From Dipylidium caninum (Eukaryota; Platyhelminthes; Cestoda; Cyclophyllidea; Dipylidiidae), in assembly GCA_017562135.1 (NCBI GenBank), contig QEYB01000406.1, positions 186,001-250,000 of the forward strand: a stretch of DNA of 64,000 bases, written 5' to 3'. Made by a program: the position numbers and the translations under genes. This document shows, in pieces, positions 47,387 through 61,100 of this stretch (position 1 is its first letter; every line of letters starts with the position of its first letter). Under the pieces are notes generated by a model, which was not told the origin of the DNA, made no database searches, and saw nothing but the letters and a program-made list of their open reading frames with translations.

Positions 47387-48606
47387 GTTGTGTGGTTGTT
47401 GGCTTCTCTGCGACTTCTGGTGACATTGGCGCGTTTAACGGTCAACGCATGCCAGCTGGTGCATTGATGAGCGGGTTGTCTCTTCTCGTGAGGGCGGTAG
47501 TGTCGGACTGGTGGATTGGATGTCGGTGTCGGGGTATGAGTTTGTGTACTTTGTGTGTGTGTGTGTGTGGTGCATCTTGTGCCATCGCAGATGGAGACAT
47601 GGACTGTGGGCTCTCTTGAGTCGTGCCTCATGTGTCCCGGTTAGTTGAGTGTGAATTGGTAAGCACAGCGATTGAGTTGGGTGCAGGTGGGAATGTGGGT
47701 TAAAAGGGCTAGGTGACGAGGATTGGACTTGTTGGGTTGATTTGATTGGGTGGGAACGCAAGGAGGCCATATGGGAGGCTGAAGGGCTTCCGTCGCAGTG
47801 GTCACTATGGTTGGCTTTTGCGAAGGGTTCTGGTCTGTCCAGCATGAGCTGCTAGTGTGAACGAGGGTGGGTGGCAAGTGGCCTGTACGTGCAATTTTGA
47901 GGCGTGTGGTGAATTTGACTGGCTGGAGGACTGGGTTTGTGGTCAGGCGGGTGCATGGGGATGCCTGGCATGTTCGGGGCTTTGTGTAATTGGAGGGGAG
48001 ACCAAGCAAAGCGAAGCGAGGCGAAGGTAGTTGGTGCAGATAGGGTTGGGGTGGACGCGGTAGGAATGGTGTCTCCTGAGTTGTGCCATGTCACTGGCCG
48101 AGTGACTGAGCGGGTGAACTGGTAGTGATTCAGCGCAAAGACGGTGGAAGGAGGCCTGGTTGAAGGCGGTTCTGAGTACGCTTTAAATGCGGTCGGAGAC
48201 GCCTGTGTGTTTTGCGTGTGAGGGAGGTTGGAGAGGTGGTGGGGCGAGGGATAGAGCGTCGCGTTTTGCAATGGATTCGGCAATGAGGTTTGGGAGTGCA
48301 GGCTTTGGCATCGGTCTTCGGGTGCGAGTGTTCTGGTGGGAGGTGTGGCGAGTGGGGCGGTGTTCTTTCCTCCCTCTCGCCTACCGCGGTTCGTTTATGC
48401 TCAACCTGTGTCTCCTGAGACACGTGCACACAGCGCGCGGCATCTGTCGATTTGGCCAGTCAACTCTTCAAGCCTTGCCGGCATCTGAAAATGGCCTGAT
48501 CCATGCCTGTGGCCTTGACACTTCGCATGTACCACGGAAATTTCATGTCGTTTTGACACCTCCACGTCAGTGAGTTGTTCTTACCCGCCATTAATCACTT
48601 CCATTT

Positions 48607-51600
48607 TTACACTTTATTGTCCTCGTTAATGGGTAGATACCTTCTGAGTCCTTCGTCCGCAGAGACGAAGTCGGTTGAGAGAATAAATGGTTGGTGATGG
48701 TCTCCTTTGTTTGGTTGATTCTTCTTTCAGCTACTTGTTATTGATTTGATAACCCTTTTTTTTCTGGAAGGTTCTTTTGCTTGTATTGTTTGCTTGTATT
48801 TCGCTATTTGGTCTTTAACATTATCTGTTTTAGTAATCCTGGTCTTCGATGCTAAATAATATCTGTCTTATTTGAAGCGATTACTAATGATTTGAAATCA
48901 CTTGTAGCATTCTTTTCAAATTGTGCGTTTACTTACAACATTGCTTTGTACAATTTCTCCTTTTCATCTTCCATTCTTTCACTTGATTTTTCGTATTGGC
49001 AAGGTGCTCAATCACCTTCTTTACCCTTAGTCCCCTTTTTCGCGCGTTTTTTATTTGTAACCGTTTATCTCTTAATTTATTTTTGTCCAAATTTCTAAGG
49101 GCAGCTGTATTGATTTTACGCTTTCCTTCTTTTTAAAATATGCAGTATAGTGCAGTTAGCTGATTTTACGTCCATAAATTTTCTATATTCGTTCAGCTAA
49201 TAATTCCGTCTTTTTCGTTTATATTCTTTTCATTGTTTTTTTGGTATATATATATTTTTAAAGAAATTATGCATTTATTTTTTTTCATTTTGCTTTTAGT
49301 GTTTTGGTTTGTTTATACATATCCGTTTATCAAGGTTGGCCCGGCGTCCCCACTTTTTCAAACTATTTTTACACGCGGTTTTTCACCTTCTGTGTAGATT
49401 TTTCCAGTTTCTCCTGCCTTTTCTCCATATTTCTGTCTTTTCACACCCCAGGTTTAATACTTGTACATTTATGCATTTCTTGCTTTGATCTCCAACTTAT
49501 TTCTTCCTTGTATTTTATAATTTTCACTGTTTTCCTTTTCTAGATTATCTTTGCTTTTTTTCGTGCACATGGATTTTGTTACCTCCCTTCTCTTTTGCAT
49601 TAACGTGTGGATTTTTTTATTTTCCAACATATATTTCTGTAAGCGTTTCTTTCTCCATAACGCACTCATTTACATATTGCTTTTTCGGTTATTTTTTCAG
49701 TTATTTGTTTCAGTTTTCATTTTCTAGCTTTGTTAAGCTTCTCTAATGTATATTATGATGAATTTTTGATCTCTTTATTGTTTTTTCTAAATTCTATCAT
49801 CTGGTATCTTTCTGTTTTGTATCAACTTCATTGTAATGATATTATTTCTTTTTCATTCCTTCTCTGGTCACTAGTTAGTGTAATTTTTCGTTTTCTTGTT
49901 CTTATTATGTAATTTACTAGATTGATCTCTTGCATTTTTTGCCACAAACCATCTGTCTCCTCTTCTCTTATAAAAAGGCCTTTTTTATCTTTATCTCAAC
50001 TTATCTATCATTTTAAAATTTAAATTACTTTGATGACTTTGGCATCAATAGAAATGCATTTTTTAATGCAGCTTTCGCAAATGAAAATCCACTTCCTGGA
50101 AATGCGTGAGTTTGTCTTAAACTTCGGTGTCTATCAATTCTTTTATCTATCCCGGTATAAACTTGACATTTAGTATATTTTCCTTGCATACTATTTTACT
50201 CTAATTTGTATATTAAATGCATTATAGTAATTTTAAAAGCGATGGCGAGTCATCCCAAATATATGTAGAATTTATTTGGAGGAGACGCTTACCATACTGC
50301 GCACTGACATAGGAATGAAAAGGTGTTTACTACGGATCGACATATTATCGACCTTCCTCTAATAGACAACGATTGTAAACTGTTGCAACCTGTTGTCTGA
50401 AATGTGATCTACGACTAGTGTCTACAAGAGATTAACAATTAATTAATAAGGGAGAACTTGATTAGCTCCTAGATATGTCGTTTTATTTCCGGCCTTGTTG
50501 AGGACAAATTTCATTCTCATTTAATCCCAAATTTTAACTTTAAGTATTCTCTGATTCTAATCTAGTCCAAGTAGTAAAATTCAACATTCAACTGGTGAGT
50601 CCTATGCAACAACGCAATTTGTGTGCGTCTCTAAGTTTCCGCGTATATATTTGCGCAGACACGCGAAGCGGTCAAATGTGATAGACTCTAGTGATTGCGG
50701 GCAGTTCAAATATGGGGGGGGGGGGGGAATTCACACAAGCAGGAGAAAACCCATAACACTTTTGTGTACTACCAAGACTATGGAGGGGACAGACACGCAA
50801 GAAAAGGGGGTGATTAATAGTGCCTCTCAAATCTAAATTGCACTAAGTGCTACAGTTTGTGTGGTTATGTTCAAAATAACATTTAATAGTTACTAGCAGT
50901 ATACTTACTTGTCAAACGGTTGTCATCGTATCCTTTGCCGAGATGTTAGATAATCTCGAACAACTTGATCTAGATTCCCTATATGTAACCAATGAATGCG
51001 ATTGTCCACTCCAAATTGTAATTAAGTCATGACATTTCAATTTGTAACGTAACATCATTTAGTAGTTTTTTTATTATCGCTGCCATACTCTGAGCCTTTA
51101 ACACATCCAAGGGCTCCCCATTAATAAGTGGATTTACAACTGCAGCCTGATTATTCTCTGCAATATTCAAATTTCGATTCTTAATCCGCCTCATGCTAGA
51201 TTAGGAAGTCGAGATCTGTAGACATTTGGTGACCTTTTTCAACCAACAAAATCATTCTCACTGCCTACCTGGTCAAATAAACGACGTTCCAATATTTGCG
51301 TTGAAGGATTTATAATATTTTGATAAGTTTTCCCATTCAAACTTCTAATCTCGTACGGTATACAACGTATTGGTCCTTCCCATTAGACGAATTTTACTCC
51401 ACATGCAGAATTAAAACATGTCGGTTGGTATTTGCTCTACGATTTAGGGATCCGATTAATGTAAACAAAGGAAGTTTTGACAATGCAGCGGTTTAATGCA
51501 ATTTGGACCCACTCCAAAGGGAGTGTGAATCAGTCACATGGTAGTCTAGCAAGTCCCTTTTTCAATCATCATTTCCGTCCTCCGTTGGTGGATTAACGAC

Positions 51601-51748
51601 ACAGACGGCATGGAGTGAACATTCTAAGGCGAATATGGCATCAAAATAAGCCAAAAATGTACTAAATTTTTATGCAAAAATTTCACACCTGCTTATTAAC
51701 TTCTACCGCTTGAATTTTACAATAAAATTCTTTTCAACTTTCCATTAT
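48607..51748. other. T-rich gene-free interval before the receptor phosphatase
   Basis: 48.6-50.2 kb is strongly T-rich on the plus strand, with hydrophobic but unconvincing open frames. 50.2-51.7 kb is ordinary AT-rich DNA. It should contain the missing signal-peptide exon and promoter of the phosphatase gene, which I could not locate. AATAAA at 48682-48687 is the nearest canonical poly(A) signal after SPS2 copy 2, about 1.6 kb past its stop. Confidence 0.45.
50714..50727 (+). repeat. Homopolymer run of 14 G
   Basis: Directly visible, and isolated in AT-rich DNA. The length is likely uncertain in the assembly. Confidence 0.9.
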
Positions 51749-51848
51749 AGAAACGCCACGGTGGATTCTGTGGGTAAAGAATGCATGGACAGTAACGCCG
51801 GATTATGAAGTGATCATTGTGCACTGAGTCTTTTTCTTATCTTTATAG

Positions 51849-54800
51849 GATCTGAGGGTTTGCAAGTAACGATATACCAAAATAACAGCTTGTATGTCTT
51901 CTGGTCTGACCCGCCGCCAATAAATGGAACGCATTACCTGATTCGAGTTCAAAGAGTTGGTGATCCAAGTGTTGGATTCTACTATTACCACCAGCCACAG
52001 AGTTCCTTATCAAAGTTGTTTTCAAACCTTGAGGCTAACAACAACTACACAATTACCGTCACCGAGTATCCATTCACAGGGTCCGATCTGGCTGTCTTGC
52101 GCACGTGCACCTTCCCCACACGTAAGACAGTAGATAATGCTGATGCCTCATTTATCTAGCGCCGAAAGCCCCGTCATTTAGAAACTGCACCGAAGATTCA
52201 ATAACCGTCGTTTTCACTGATGAGACGCAAGATTTTCAGTACACTGTCGAGGCGTATGCTGTAGATAAAACGATAGATGCAAAGACACATGTCGCTACTT
52301 GCAACACGACGACGAAGGAGTGCGAAATTGTGGGACTTCAAGTGGAAACCGAGTACCGGATGACAATGAGGAGGTGTTCTACAAAGCCGCCATTCCTCTG
52401 TAATCAAAATTCTGAGGAGTCACTTAACGCTTACACAAAACTCAAAGGTATGGTTGCATTTTCACCGTTTCAAGGAGGTCTAGTGGTCATGCACCTTAAT
52501 ATTGCTCCCTAGGGTGTACAAAATTTAATTACAAATTTTAAATGATGTCCTAGGAAAAGATACGGGACACCTTTCGTTCACCTAAAAATACCTCTGCACT
52601 ATCGTCTTTTCCCTCGATGTGTTAATTTTGAATATACTACGAGAAAGGAACATAAACCTTTACACCAAGATCTCCGTAAGACTCCAAGAAAAGCGCTACA
52701 TATTTCACCTCATCACATGCTGGCCTGATGATGCGAGTGATGAGGATGGGGCAAATGACCACCAAGTCACTTCTTAACCTACAGCTCCTGAACGGCCATC
52801 ACTTGTGTCAACGACTGCCAACAGCATCGTGGTTAAACATCCGTCAAGGCGGACAGACAAGGCATCAATCCACTATGCCGTAGCAAGACCGGATCGCGAA
52901 GGTGCCAATGACTTGGCCGAGGTGATGTGCGACACGGCTGATGCCACCTGCAGAATAGACAACTTGTCATCAAGTAGTGCCTATCTGGTGAGGCTTCGTG
53001 TTTGTACCGCCGCTTCAGGGTCCAAACTTTGCAGCGAGTGGTCATCCGAATTAGCGGTGTATACAAATCCGGGAAGTGAGTTGATAGCTTTTTCCATGCT
53101 TTCCATGTAGATACAGGACTTTATTGAGCCTAGAAATCTCTGTTACCCAGGGTAGAAAAGTAGTCTTTCTGTGTTGTCGACATATTTGCTGCTTAACGCT
53201 CTATTTACGTCTTTTCTTACCTCCTACTTCAAGAACCACGTCATCTTTCTGTGGCCAATGTCACAAGTCGAAACATAAATGCATCATGGATGCCTCCTGA
53301 AGGAGAAAGCACTCTTTCATATGAGTATAAAGTGACGATCACAGCAGTGGATATGCGCACAAACAGAACCATCACAACTTCGAGTACTCAGTGGCATTTC
53401 GACAATCTCAAATCCTCAACGAAGTACACAATCCTTGTGTCTGCGTGCATTCAACACGGGCTCTGTGGGGATCCACTTGATACCGCTGAGTGGACGGCTC
53501 CCAAAGGTATGTTTTTAAGAAAATTTCTTAGTCAGATTTGACCACATGCGCTTTGCATTGTCTGGTTATTTATAACTCTTGTTATTTTCTGCAAAGTATC
53601 TGCTTCTTTTGGTATAATTCAGCAGCCACTCAGGTCCTTTGTTGTTTACCTAGAACCCTCAAATTTTCGTGTGCATGCTAAGAACGAACGTCAGTTGGTA
53701 TGTAAGTGGCAAAAACTACGACCGTCCCAAGTTGACCGGTACGTTGTGATGCTCTACGATGCTGAGGGAGTGCGGAGGTTGGCTGCGAACACTGTCCACC
53801 AAAATGTGAACGAAATTGTCTTCTCTAACCTTCGTCACCATGAAACCTACATGGTGATTTTGTACGCCTGCCTCACTAGTTCTGAGACTGGCAGGACAAT
53901 CTGTGGCGAAAGCACTAATGCCTCAGCAACTACTAACCCAGGTTAATGATCATTCTTTTAAGTCTTCCAGATAAACTAAAAACCCTTTCTACTCCTAAGT
54001 ATATTGTTAAAGTGGATAGACGTAAGGGAAACTATTTGTGGTAAGAAAATGTATTTGCCATGTCGTGGTCGTTGTCGCTTGAAGGATAAAAATAACTCCC
54101 TTGGAGGTGTCTCTACAATGCATACACATATATCCGAAAACATATACTTCTAAAATCTTTCCCGACTGAGATACCACTTTATCTGTCGTCCTTGACCAAA
54201 ATCCGCCCGATTTTATTCCAGATTACAATAACATACTCCATTTAATCATGTGGAAGATGTATGGTAAAATTATCAGTAAATCTAAGTCAATATTCTCAAT
54301 AATGCAATCATAAACACTTTAGTCTCTTTCGCAACATGGCTGACATTCGATTCCTTTTTTACTTGTAGCTTCACCCAAACTGAGCCTCGCCGAAAGAACC
54401 GCATCTTCTCTAACCTTTCGTTTTCCTAATCAGGAACACCCTACACATTTCAACTACACACTTACTGTGAGGGATACGAATAAGGTAATACAATGTGACG
54501 CGTCGACGGGGTTGTGCCAGGTCACTGGACTGGTGGCAAACAGTAGAATAACTGTCTCTCTTGTGGCCTGCTGCGCCCACAATCTCTGTAGTTTACCAAC
54601 CGAAAAATATGCCTACACCAAACCTGAAGGTGAGTTTGCAGATTGCAAATTTTCTTCGTTCCAATTGTCCTGTCTTCGAAGACTGTTTGGTTGTGGCTGT
54701 TTAAAGAAAAGAATGGCGGTTAATAACTCTCTCCTGGTAGGGCTGAAGAGTTACAAACACTTCAAGAAGATATCGGTTAGAAATTATTGTGAGACGTTAC

Positions 54801-57800
54801 ACAAGCCTCTTATGTCTTCCTTCGTTATCGGCGGTCTTTGTCGTCAGACACGCGCAACCAGAACTCCTGCCTCAATGCATTCGTGGGTGTGCCACCCGGA
54901 ACAACTATGTATCAAGTCATTCAGGAGTGTTTATTCTTCCAAGCAATGGAGTTCGTTACCATTCCTTGCGATAACAGTGCATCTAACCCGCAACCTTTTG
55001 TATAGAGAGATACTTCCTCCTAAATGTCGCCAAAATGTGGCAGAGTATTAAGGATTCTGATTAGACAAACAAGGGTACCGACTAAGGGTACCGACTAACT
55101 TGCATGGAAATACAAACTGTCTCTGCCATCAGACACCGTTATGAGGATTTATAAATGAGCTAGTTATTCGAGGCGCATTTTGATTAGTCCCAGATTCCTC
55201 TGACCGGCCGGCGTCTTAAACGGATTCGGTTTTGTTGCTGTTAGTGCAACAACTTGATCTTCTTTCTCCCTTAATCACAAAAAAACAGGACCGAAATGCA
55301 AGCCAGTGTAGCAGTCGCACAGAGGTTAGCTGGCAGGGCAATGGGTGTACAGGCCACAACGTTGAGCGTAAACGCATTCATCTTCATCCTTCTTGGAAGG
55401 AGGCGGGGTGGAGGATTCCATTTCATATCATGCTAACGCCGAGTTCGTATCCACACAATATGCACAGACAAGCGCGCTTTTGATCCTCATTCTTGTCACA
55501 TAAGCACCAAATATAAATTCTCGGGTCTGTCATTTCATGATGCACAATTTGCCCCTGACTTAATCTCACCGTTCTAGCACAACGTAGCTATAAAATTTGG
55601 TGAAAGTTCCCAAAAAGACTATCGTAATTTTAAATGTACACCATTTCAGCCCCCCGTGACCTCCAGATGGGCAGTCCCACAGACACTACTATCTACGCGT
55701 CGTGGCTTCCGCCCGAATTTAACGAAGAGCGAATCACCGGATACCGTGCAGTGGCGATAGACTCTCAGGGCAATGAGATTCATTGCACTCCCGTTTGGCA
55801 GCATAAACAGCGTCCAGATTGCACCTTCAGCGGCCTCTCGCCCTGTACTCAATACCGCATTTCGGTGAAGACGTGTGCTCGTGGAGAGGACTGCAGTTTG
55901 GAGGCGAAGGGAATTGAGAACACACTCCCCGGAGGTTGGTGGCGGGCAAATTAAGCACTTTGAGGGAACATTGTTAGCTTAGATGTGGTTGCTCAGCAAT
56001 CCCTTATCGCAAGTAGGCAGAAGTTGAACATCCCCCTGTGGGTCATGCTGCGACCGTCTTGTCTTTTAGTCAGTCACGAGAACCGCATTCAATGATTTAA
56101 AACTAATTTATTTCTGCCTCGATGGACTTTTCAAAGTTTAAAACTGGAATATTTTACTTTTAACAGATAATTTTATGCACTCCTGGGTTTCTCTCAGTGT
56201 TTGACTGGTCATTGACGCAAGTCCTTTAAGGCTGGGGATTAGTGTACTTGAGCGGACCGATTTTGTGCAGTAAGAAGTCTAAATCTACTTATCTTTACTG
56301 ATATTGTATTTGCTTTCTTCAAAGCTATCACTGGGTTTCGAGTTGAGAAGGTGACCTCGTCTAATGCCAGTTTCGTCTGGACTCCACAATCCATGAAGGT
56401 CTGTGCGTTGCAGAACATAACCGTCACGGTTTGGGAACCTGACGGCCAGTCTGTTACCCGAAACTGCTCGGTTTCACAGTTGGAGACAGTGAATGGATGC
56501 ACGGTGATCGCACTGGAGCCGAACACGGTCTACGTTGCTTATGCTGTCGCCTGCTCTGCCAGTACTAAGCGCTGTGCTGAAAAAACTGACATAATAAAAG
56601 TCATGACATTGCCGGGTGGTAAGTACAGCCTTTTTTCTTAGAGGATACTCTATCTCCACTTTCATCCTCTTTTATAAAGCAGTTTTTTCCCAATTGCAAC
56701 ACATCCAAGAGTGATGACACTCAAGAGTGTAGATAGTTATGACTTAATGTGAAATAACGTCGAAATTGAGCAAAGACCAATGTCTTTTAACACAATTCTT
56801 ACGCTACCTTTTAACATAAATCAAGGATTTTGAAAGATAGATTTAAAAACTTGGATCACTTCGAGGTACTCGTCCTTCAGGACCGAAAGCAAAAGGCTGT
56901 TCTTTTGTAAAGCATCCGCGATTCTCTAACTCAAAAGTTTACATTGGTGCAAACCTTTGTTGAGAATTCACCTATTTCCAGAGAAGCAAGGGTCAGTTGC
57001 ATCACTTTTTATTCGGAAGAATGTCCGTTATCGAGTGGAATTAGAATTTGGAAACTAATGCCAACCAACTCCCTACCAAGGACGCGGAGAATGGCAGGTC
57101 TTAACTATGTAAAGACCATACCGTTTAGTGTTCGATCATTGTAACACCCAAGGATGAATGATAACCGTAAGTAACCGGAGAAACGAAGTTCTCTCCTCTA
57201 ATTTCGCGGAAAGTTCCGCAGCGAAAGTTAAACAATTGTTTGATTCGTGTGAGTGTAGCCAGACACCCCCTGTCGCGCACCACGCCACACGACTGAGATG
57301 GTTGACCGAGGCGAAGCTAATTACACGAAGGTTTACAATGTTCGTGTCTGTCGATTGCAGCACTCTGGAGCGGAACTATCTTACGTGATCGCTATATTTG
57401 CTAGGATCTTTTCTAATTTGGAGGAGTTTTTCTAGCTTAAAATGAAGGAGTTTCATCTGGAAATAGGGGAAAAGACCCACTTTTCGGACTGATAACCGAC
57501 GAAGGCATTTTGGGTTTTTGACAAAGTCTAGTATTCAGGCTCCTGTTCCAAAGCTAGTTTGATCGAGATTGTTTAAATTGTTGCTTCTGATGTAGGACTT
57601 CCTGGTGGAGGTAAAATGACTCCCGACAAGTTAGTCGGTTCGCAGTATTAATAGGACAGAGTGAACACTGTCATCACCATAACGCTTTTCCCACTGCACA
57701 CCCGTTAAAAGTGGCATAACAGCCTTGTCTCCAATGTTTTTTGTATATGTTCCATCCTATCATCACTTTACTACTGACAATCATCTTTTTCACTGATTTC

Positions 57801-58108
57801 AGTGCCTGTTCAGGTCAAGACAACTAAAATTTCTGCTCGCAGTGTTGCTTTGAAGTGGGAGGGATCCAGTGGACGGCAAGAAGGATTGAGTGGTTTCCTT
57901 GTACGGATATATAGGAGATCGCCGGATGGCCGACGGATTTACGAGGACTCCAACCCAAATTGTACTGCTACTACGCATGAAGACACTTGCCATGTTGACG
58001 ACCTTCAACCCTCAACGAATTACAGTGTCACAGTGACGACCTTCAAGTTGTCGGCTTTAGGCAAACGAGTCTACGGGGATGAGTCGGAGGCAGTCGACTT
58101 TACCACGT
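51849..58108 (+). CDS. Phosphatase ectodomain: nine FN3 modules, one exon each, with extra cysteine pairs
   Basis: All nine module exons are bounded by phase 1 introns, the arrangement that allows modules to be duplicated or skipped without shifting frame. Each shows the FN3 pattern of an N-terminal Pro, a mid Trp or equivalent, and a late L-x-P/S-x-T-x-Y strand (LQPSTNYSVTV in module 9). Modules 2-8 also carry a late Cys pair after that strand (CIQHGLC in module 4, CARGEDC in module 7). Modules 2, 3 and 6-9 carry an earlier pair just before it (CDTADATC, CDASTGLC, CTATTHEDTC). Standard FN3 domains lack disulfides. Several N-x-S/T sites are present. Confidence 0.88.
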
Positions 58109-61100
58109 GTAAGCCCACTTTCCTCGCGGGGCCAATGGCAACAGGTGTCAGGTGTCAAATGACAGATGGCAAATTACATGAAATCTCTTTTAGGTCACCC
58201 CTTTCCAGTGGCTGCGGTGACAATCGGCCTCTTCTTTCTGATTTTGGCTTGTTTTATTTTTATCGGGATTCTGTTTCGACACCAAATCCGACATTTAGTG
58301 AACTTGTCGGCGGAAAAGGAGAAGAAGATTGACATGTCCCAGTCGTGAGTCTCCCATCCAAGTGACTTCTTTCATGTTTCTTAATCGCTTCATTCATCGC
58401 CGTCATAGATGAGGTGCTGACGGCCAAATCTTGAGGAACAGAGTTGATTCAACGCTCAACATCGTTATGATAGTAGTGCTACGCAAGGTGGGCTGTTCAC
58501 AAACTCCGTTTATTCAAACAGTCAGGTCTAAGTCATCTCGCCTAAATTGCACAAATTAGAAGTTAAAAAACTGATGACAGTTGTGATATCCATCAAAGTT
58601 ATTTACTGTTAAGATGGTAAAATACTCTGAACAATGTGAGGTGGGATGTTTTTGACTACCGATTAAAGTAGCTTGATTAATGCAAGCATGCACGCATCCG
58701 AATTCAGCTAAGTTTATCCCAATGTTGGGTCGGTTCAATCTTAGAGATACATTTTCCGATCCAAGACTAATTTGTATCCCGGCTTAATTGCACATTTGTT
58801 GGTAGTCTGATGGAGCAAGTAAGGGGGGTAGGTTAAAATTCCTTACTAAATCGGCAAATCGAGAACGCTTTGCTCATCAGCTTACCTCTTCTCTTATAGA
58901 AACTGGTGGACATTGGAACAAATTCCGAGGTAATTCTTTAACCTTTATTAGACCAACCACATAACGTAGAGCATGCACAGGATTAGGGAAAACTACTCTT
59001 CTACATTTTGCCGTTTTTCCCAAATAAAATTCATTTAGTACTACTAACACAACGATTTTCTGCACCATAACATCTGACTTAAAACAGTCTTGGTAACATC
59101 ACCCAGTTTATTTCAATTTCAAGTGAACTTTTCACGATTGAATACTACCGGCCGCTCAGCTTCCAATATCTCTCTCACATGTGAGTGGCGTTGTGTCTGC
59201 AGTCTTCATCCTATTCTTCTCGTTTGATGCAATTAACACTTGTCTAATTGAAGTTTTTTTTGTTACCTTTGTGATGGTTCTACTCAAAAAGTCCAATTCC
59301 GGTCCCTTACGATCAACTCGATTCCTGTGTGGAGGCGTTGGACTCGAATAAACAATTTATTCCTCACTTCATGGTAACCACTTTTGTTTATGATATCTCC
59401 GGCCTCCTGTAAGGTCCACTGATATATTTTCATGACATTAAAGGTATAACTTCCAGAATTTGCCTATAAAAGTCATTCAAGAACATACGGAATCAAAATC
59501 AAGAAAAACATACAAAGGTCATAATTTCCTTACAATTTAGCAATTATGAAGGGTGGTGGCCCCGAAAGCGTATGAAGAGTATTTGTTATTATACCTATGA
59601 CTTCCGCCTTACCATTTTTGCTGCCTTTGAAGTTGTTGAGGAGGGTTGCGGTGACCGAGGTGGAGAAGGAGTTTCGTCTAGCGAAAAATGCGGGACAACA
59701 GTGCAGGGAGCTCAATCGCTACGTCGATGTGGTACCATGTAGGCCAAAATGGCTAACCTACAAAGTTTCAACCATGTTTTCATTTAACTCAAGGAATTAC
59801 TGTGTTCGTCGTAGATGACCAATCGCTTGTTATGCTCGGAAGGCCTTGGCCAAGTATTTTGGACGATCCAGAGCCAAAATATACGGTACTCTTTGGTGTT
59901 CTCGTTTCCGTTAAATCATTGTTTTCTAAGGGAAGAAACTGGATTTTGAATTTTTTTCTTCTGGTCATTTAAAAGTCTGGTATCAGTCCAATGTAATATG
60001 TTTTCCCTGCCATTAAGGGTAAAATTTATGACGATAAAAGGAAAAAGATGTGCAAAACATCTCTTAGTCTTAACATCTTCTAAATAAATACAACTTAAAA
60101 TCATTTTTGCGATACTTTTTGTGCTCAAATGCCTGCAGTTGATGTTAGATGTGAAAATGGCGACGTATCCACGTCACTATAGAGACAGTTCCACTGTGGA
60201 GCTCTTGAGAAGAATTCGTAAAACCGCTTTTTCAGCGACACTTTGGAAACGATGTTTTAGACGATTCTCAAACATCTTAAAGTAACAGAAGCTTTAAGTG
60301 ATTCTCTGAAATACTGACATCTCTGCCCGTATGCCAATGTATCCCAAGGGAGATGCGTCTTTTCAGGTAACCGAGGTACTCAATAATTACATCAACGCCT
60401 CCTACGTACGAAGACCGTATTATGGAGCAAAGGGTGAGGCTATACCATGCGACCTCTCGGATGCGCCAGACTACATCGCCACTCAGGGCCCGTTGTCGAC
60501 AACCGCGGCGGATTTCCTCACAATGGTCTGCGAACAGCGCTCGAAGTTGATCCTCATGCTTTGTCGGTGAGTGCTGCTTACTCTTAGTCAAAACATGATT
60601 TTGACTGACCTGATGGTTGTCAAGGCGGCAAAGTAAAACTAGGGGCCTTAACCTACACGTTTTATGTCTTGAAAGCCATCGAAATACCTGAAACCTAATC
60701 GATAATCAGCCAGATACATCATTAAACTCGATTTCTCATAAATCACAAATAGTATTCCATTGACAGGCTCCAGAGGGGGCCAGAAAGCCGTGAAGCTAGG
60801 CATAAAAATGCGAGTATAGTGACTGAGAGCTACATTTTCGTTTAGAGTATAATCCTCGGAGGACGCTGTTCTGTACTGCAAGATAGATTTATGAAGGGGG
60901 AGGCTACGGTAATAATGCTTAACAATGCAATGTAAAAGTGGGATGGAGATGACCGCTTTAAGGAAAGTATTGAAAATGGCAACAGGAGGGGTCATTTATG
61001 GGCGTCTAGCTCGTCACTTGTCCTCTCTCCTCGCCTTATTTTATAGTATGTAACCACACACTTAAGATGATGATGAGCACAAATAACAGTGTGATTCTTC

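Larger units (their letters stand above)
44320..48606 (+). repeat. Tandem direct repeat unit B (SPS2 exons 3-7 plus 3' flank)
   Basis: Second unit of the 4.3-kb direct repeat, same orientation, 9.2 kb downstream of unit A. The G/T-rich composition continues to its left into copy 2's own intron 2, whereas unit A starts at a sharp composition break. Unit B therefore looks like the native context and unit A the transplanted one. Confidence 0.9.

Noticed and set aside
48892..49912. Phe/Leu/Ile/Ser-rich open frames as membrane proteins
   Set aside because: Hydrophobicity follows from T-rich DNA. No conserved motif, no compatible splice sites and short lengths.
53623..53941. Acceptor at TTCAG (53622) for FN3 module 5
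   Set aside because: It gives the wrong phase and an early stop. The acceptor CTGCAAAG at 53596 restores phase 1 and an open frame through the module.
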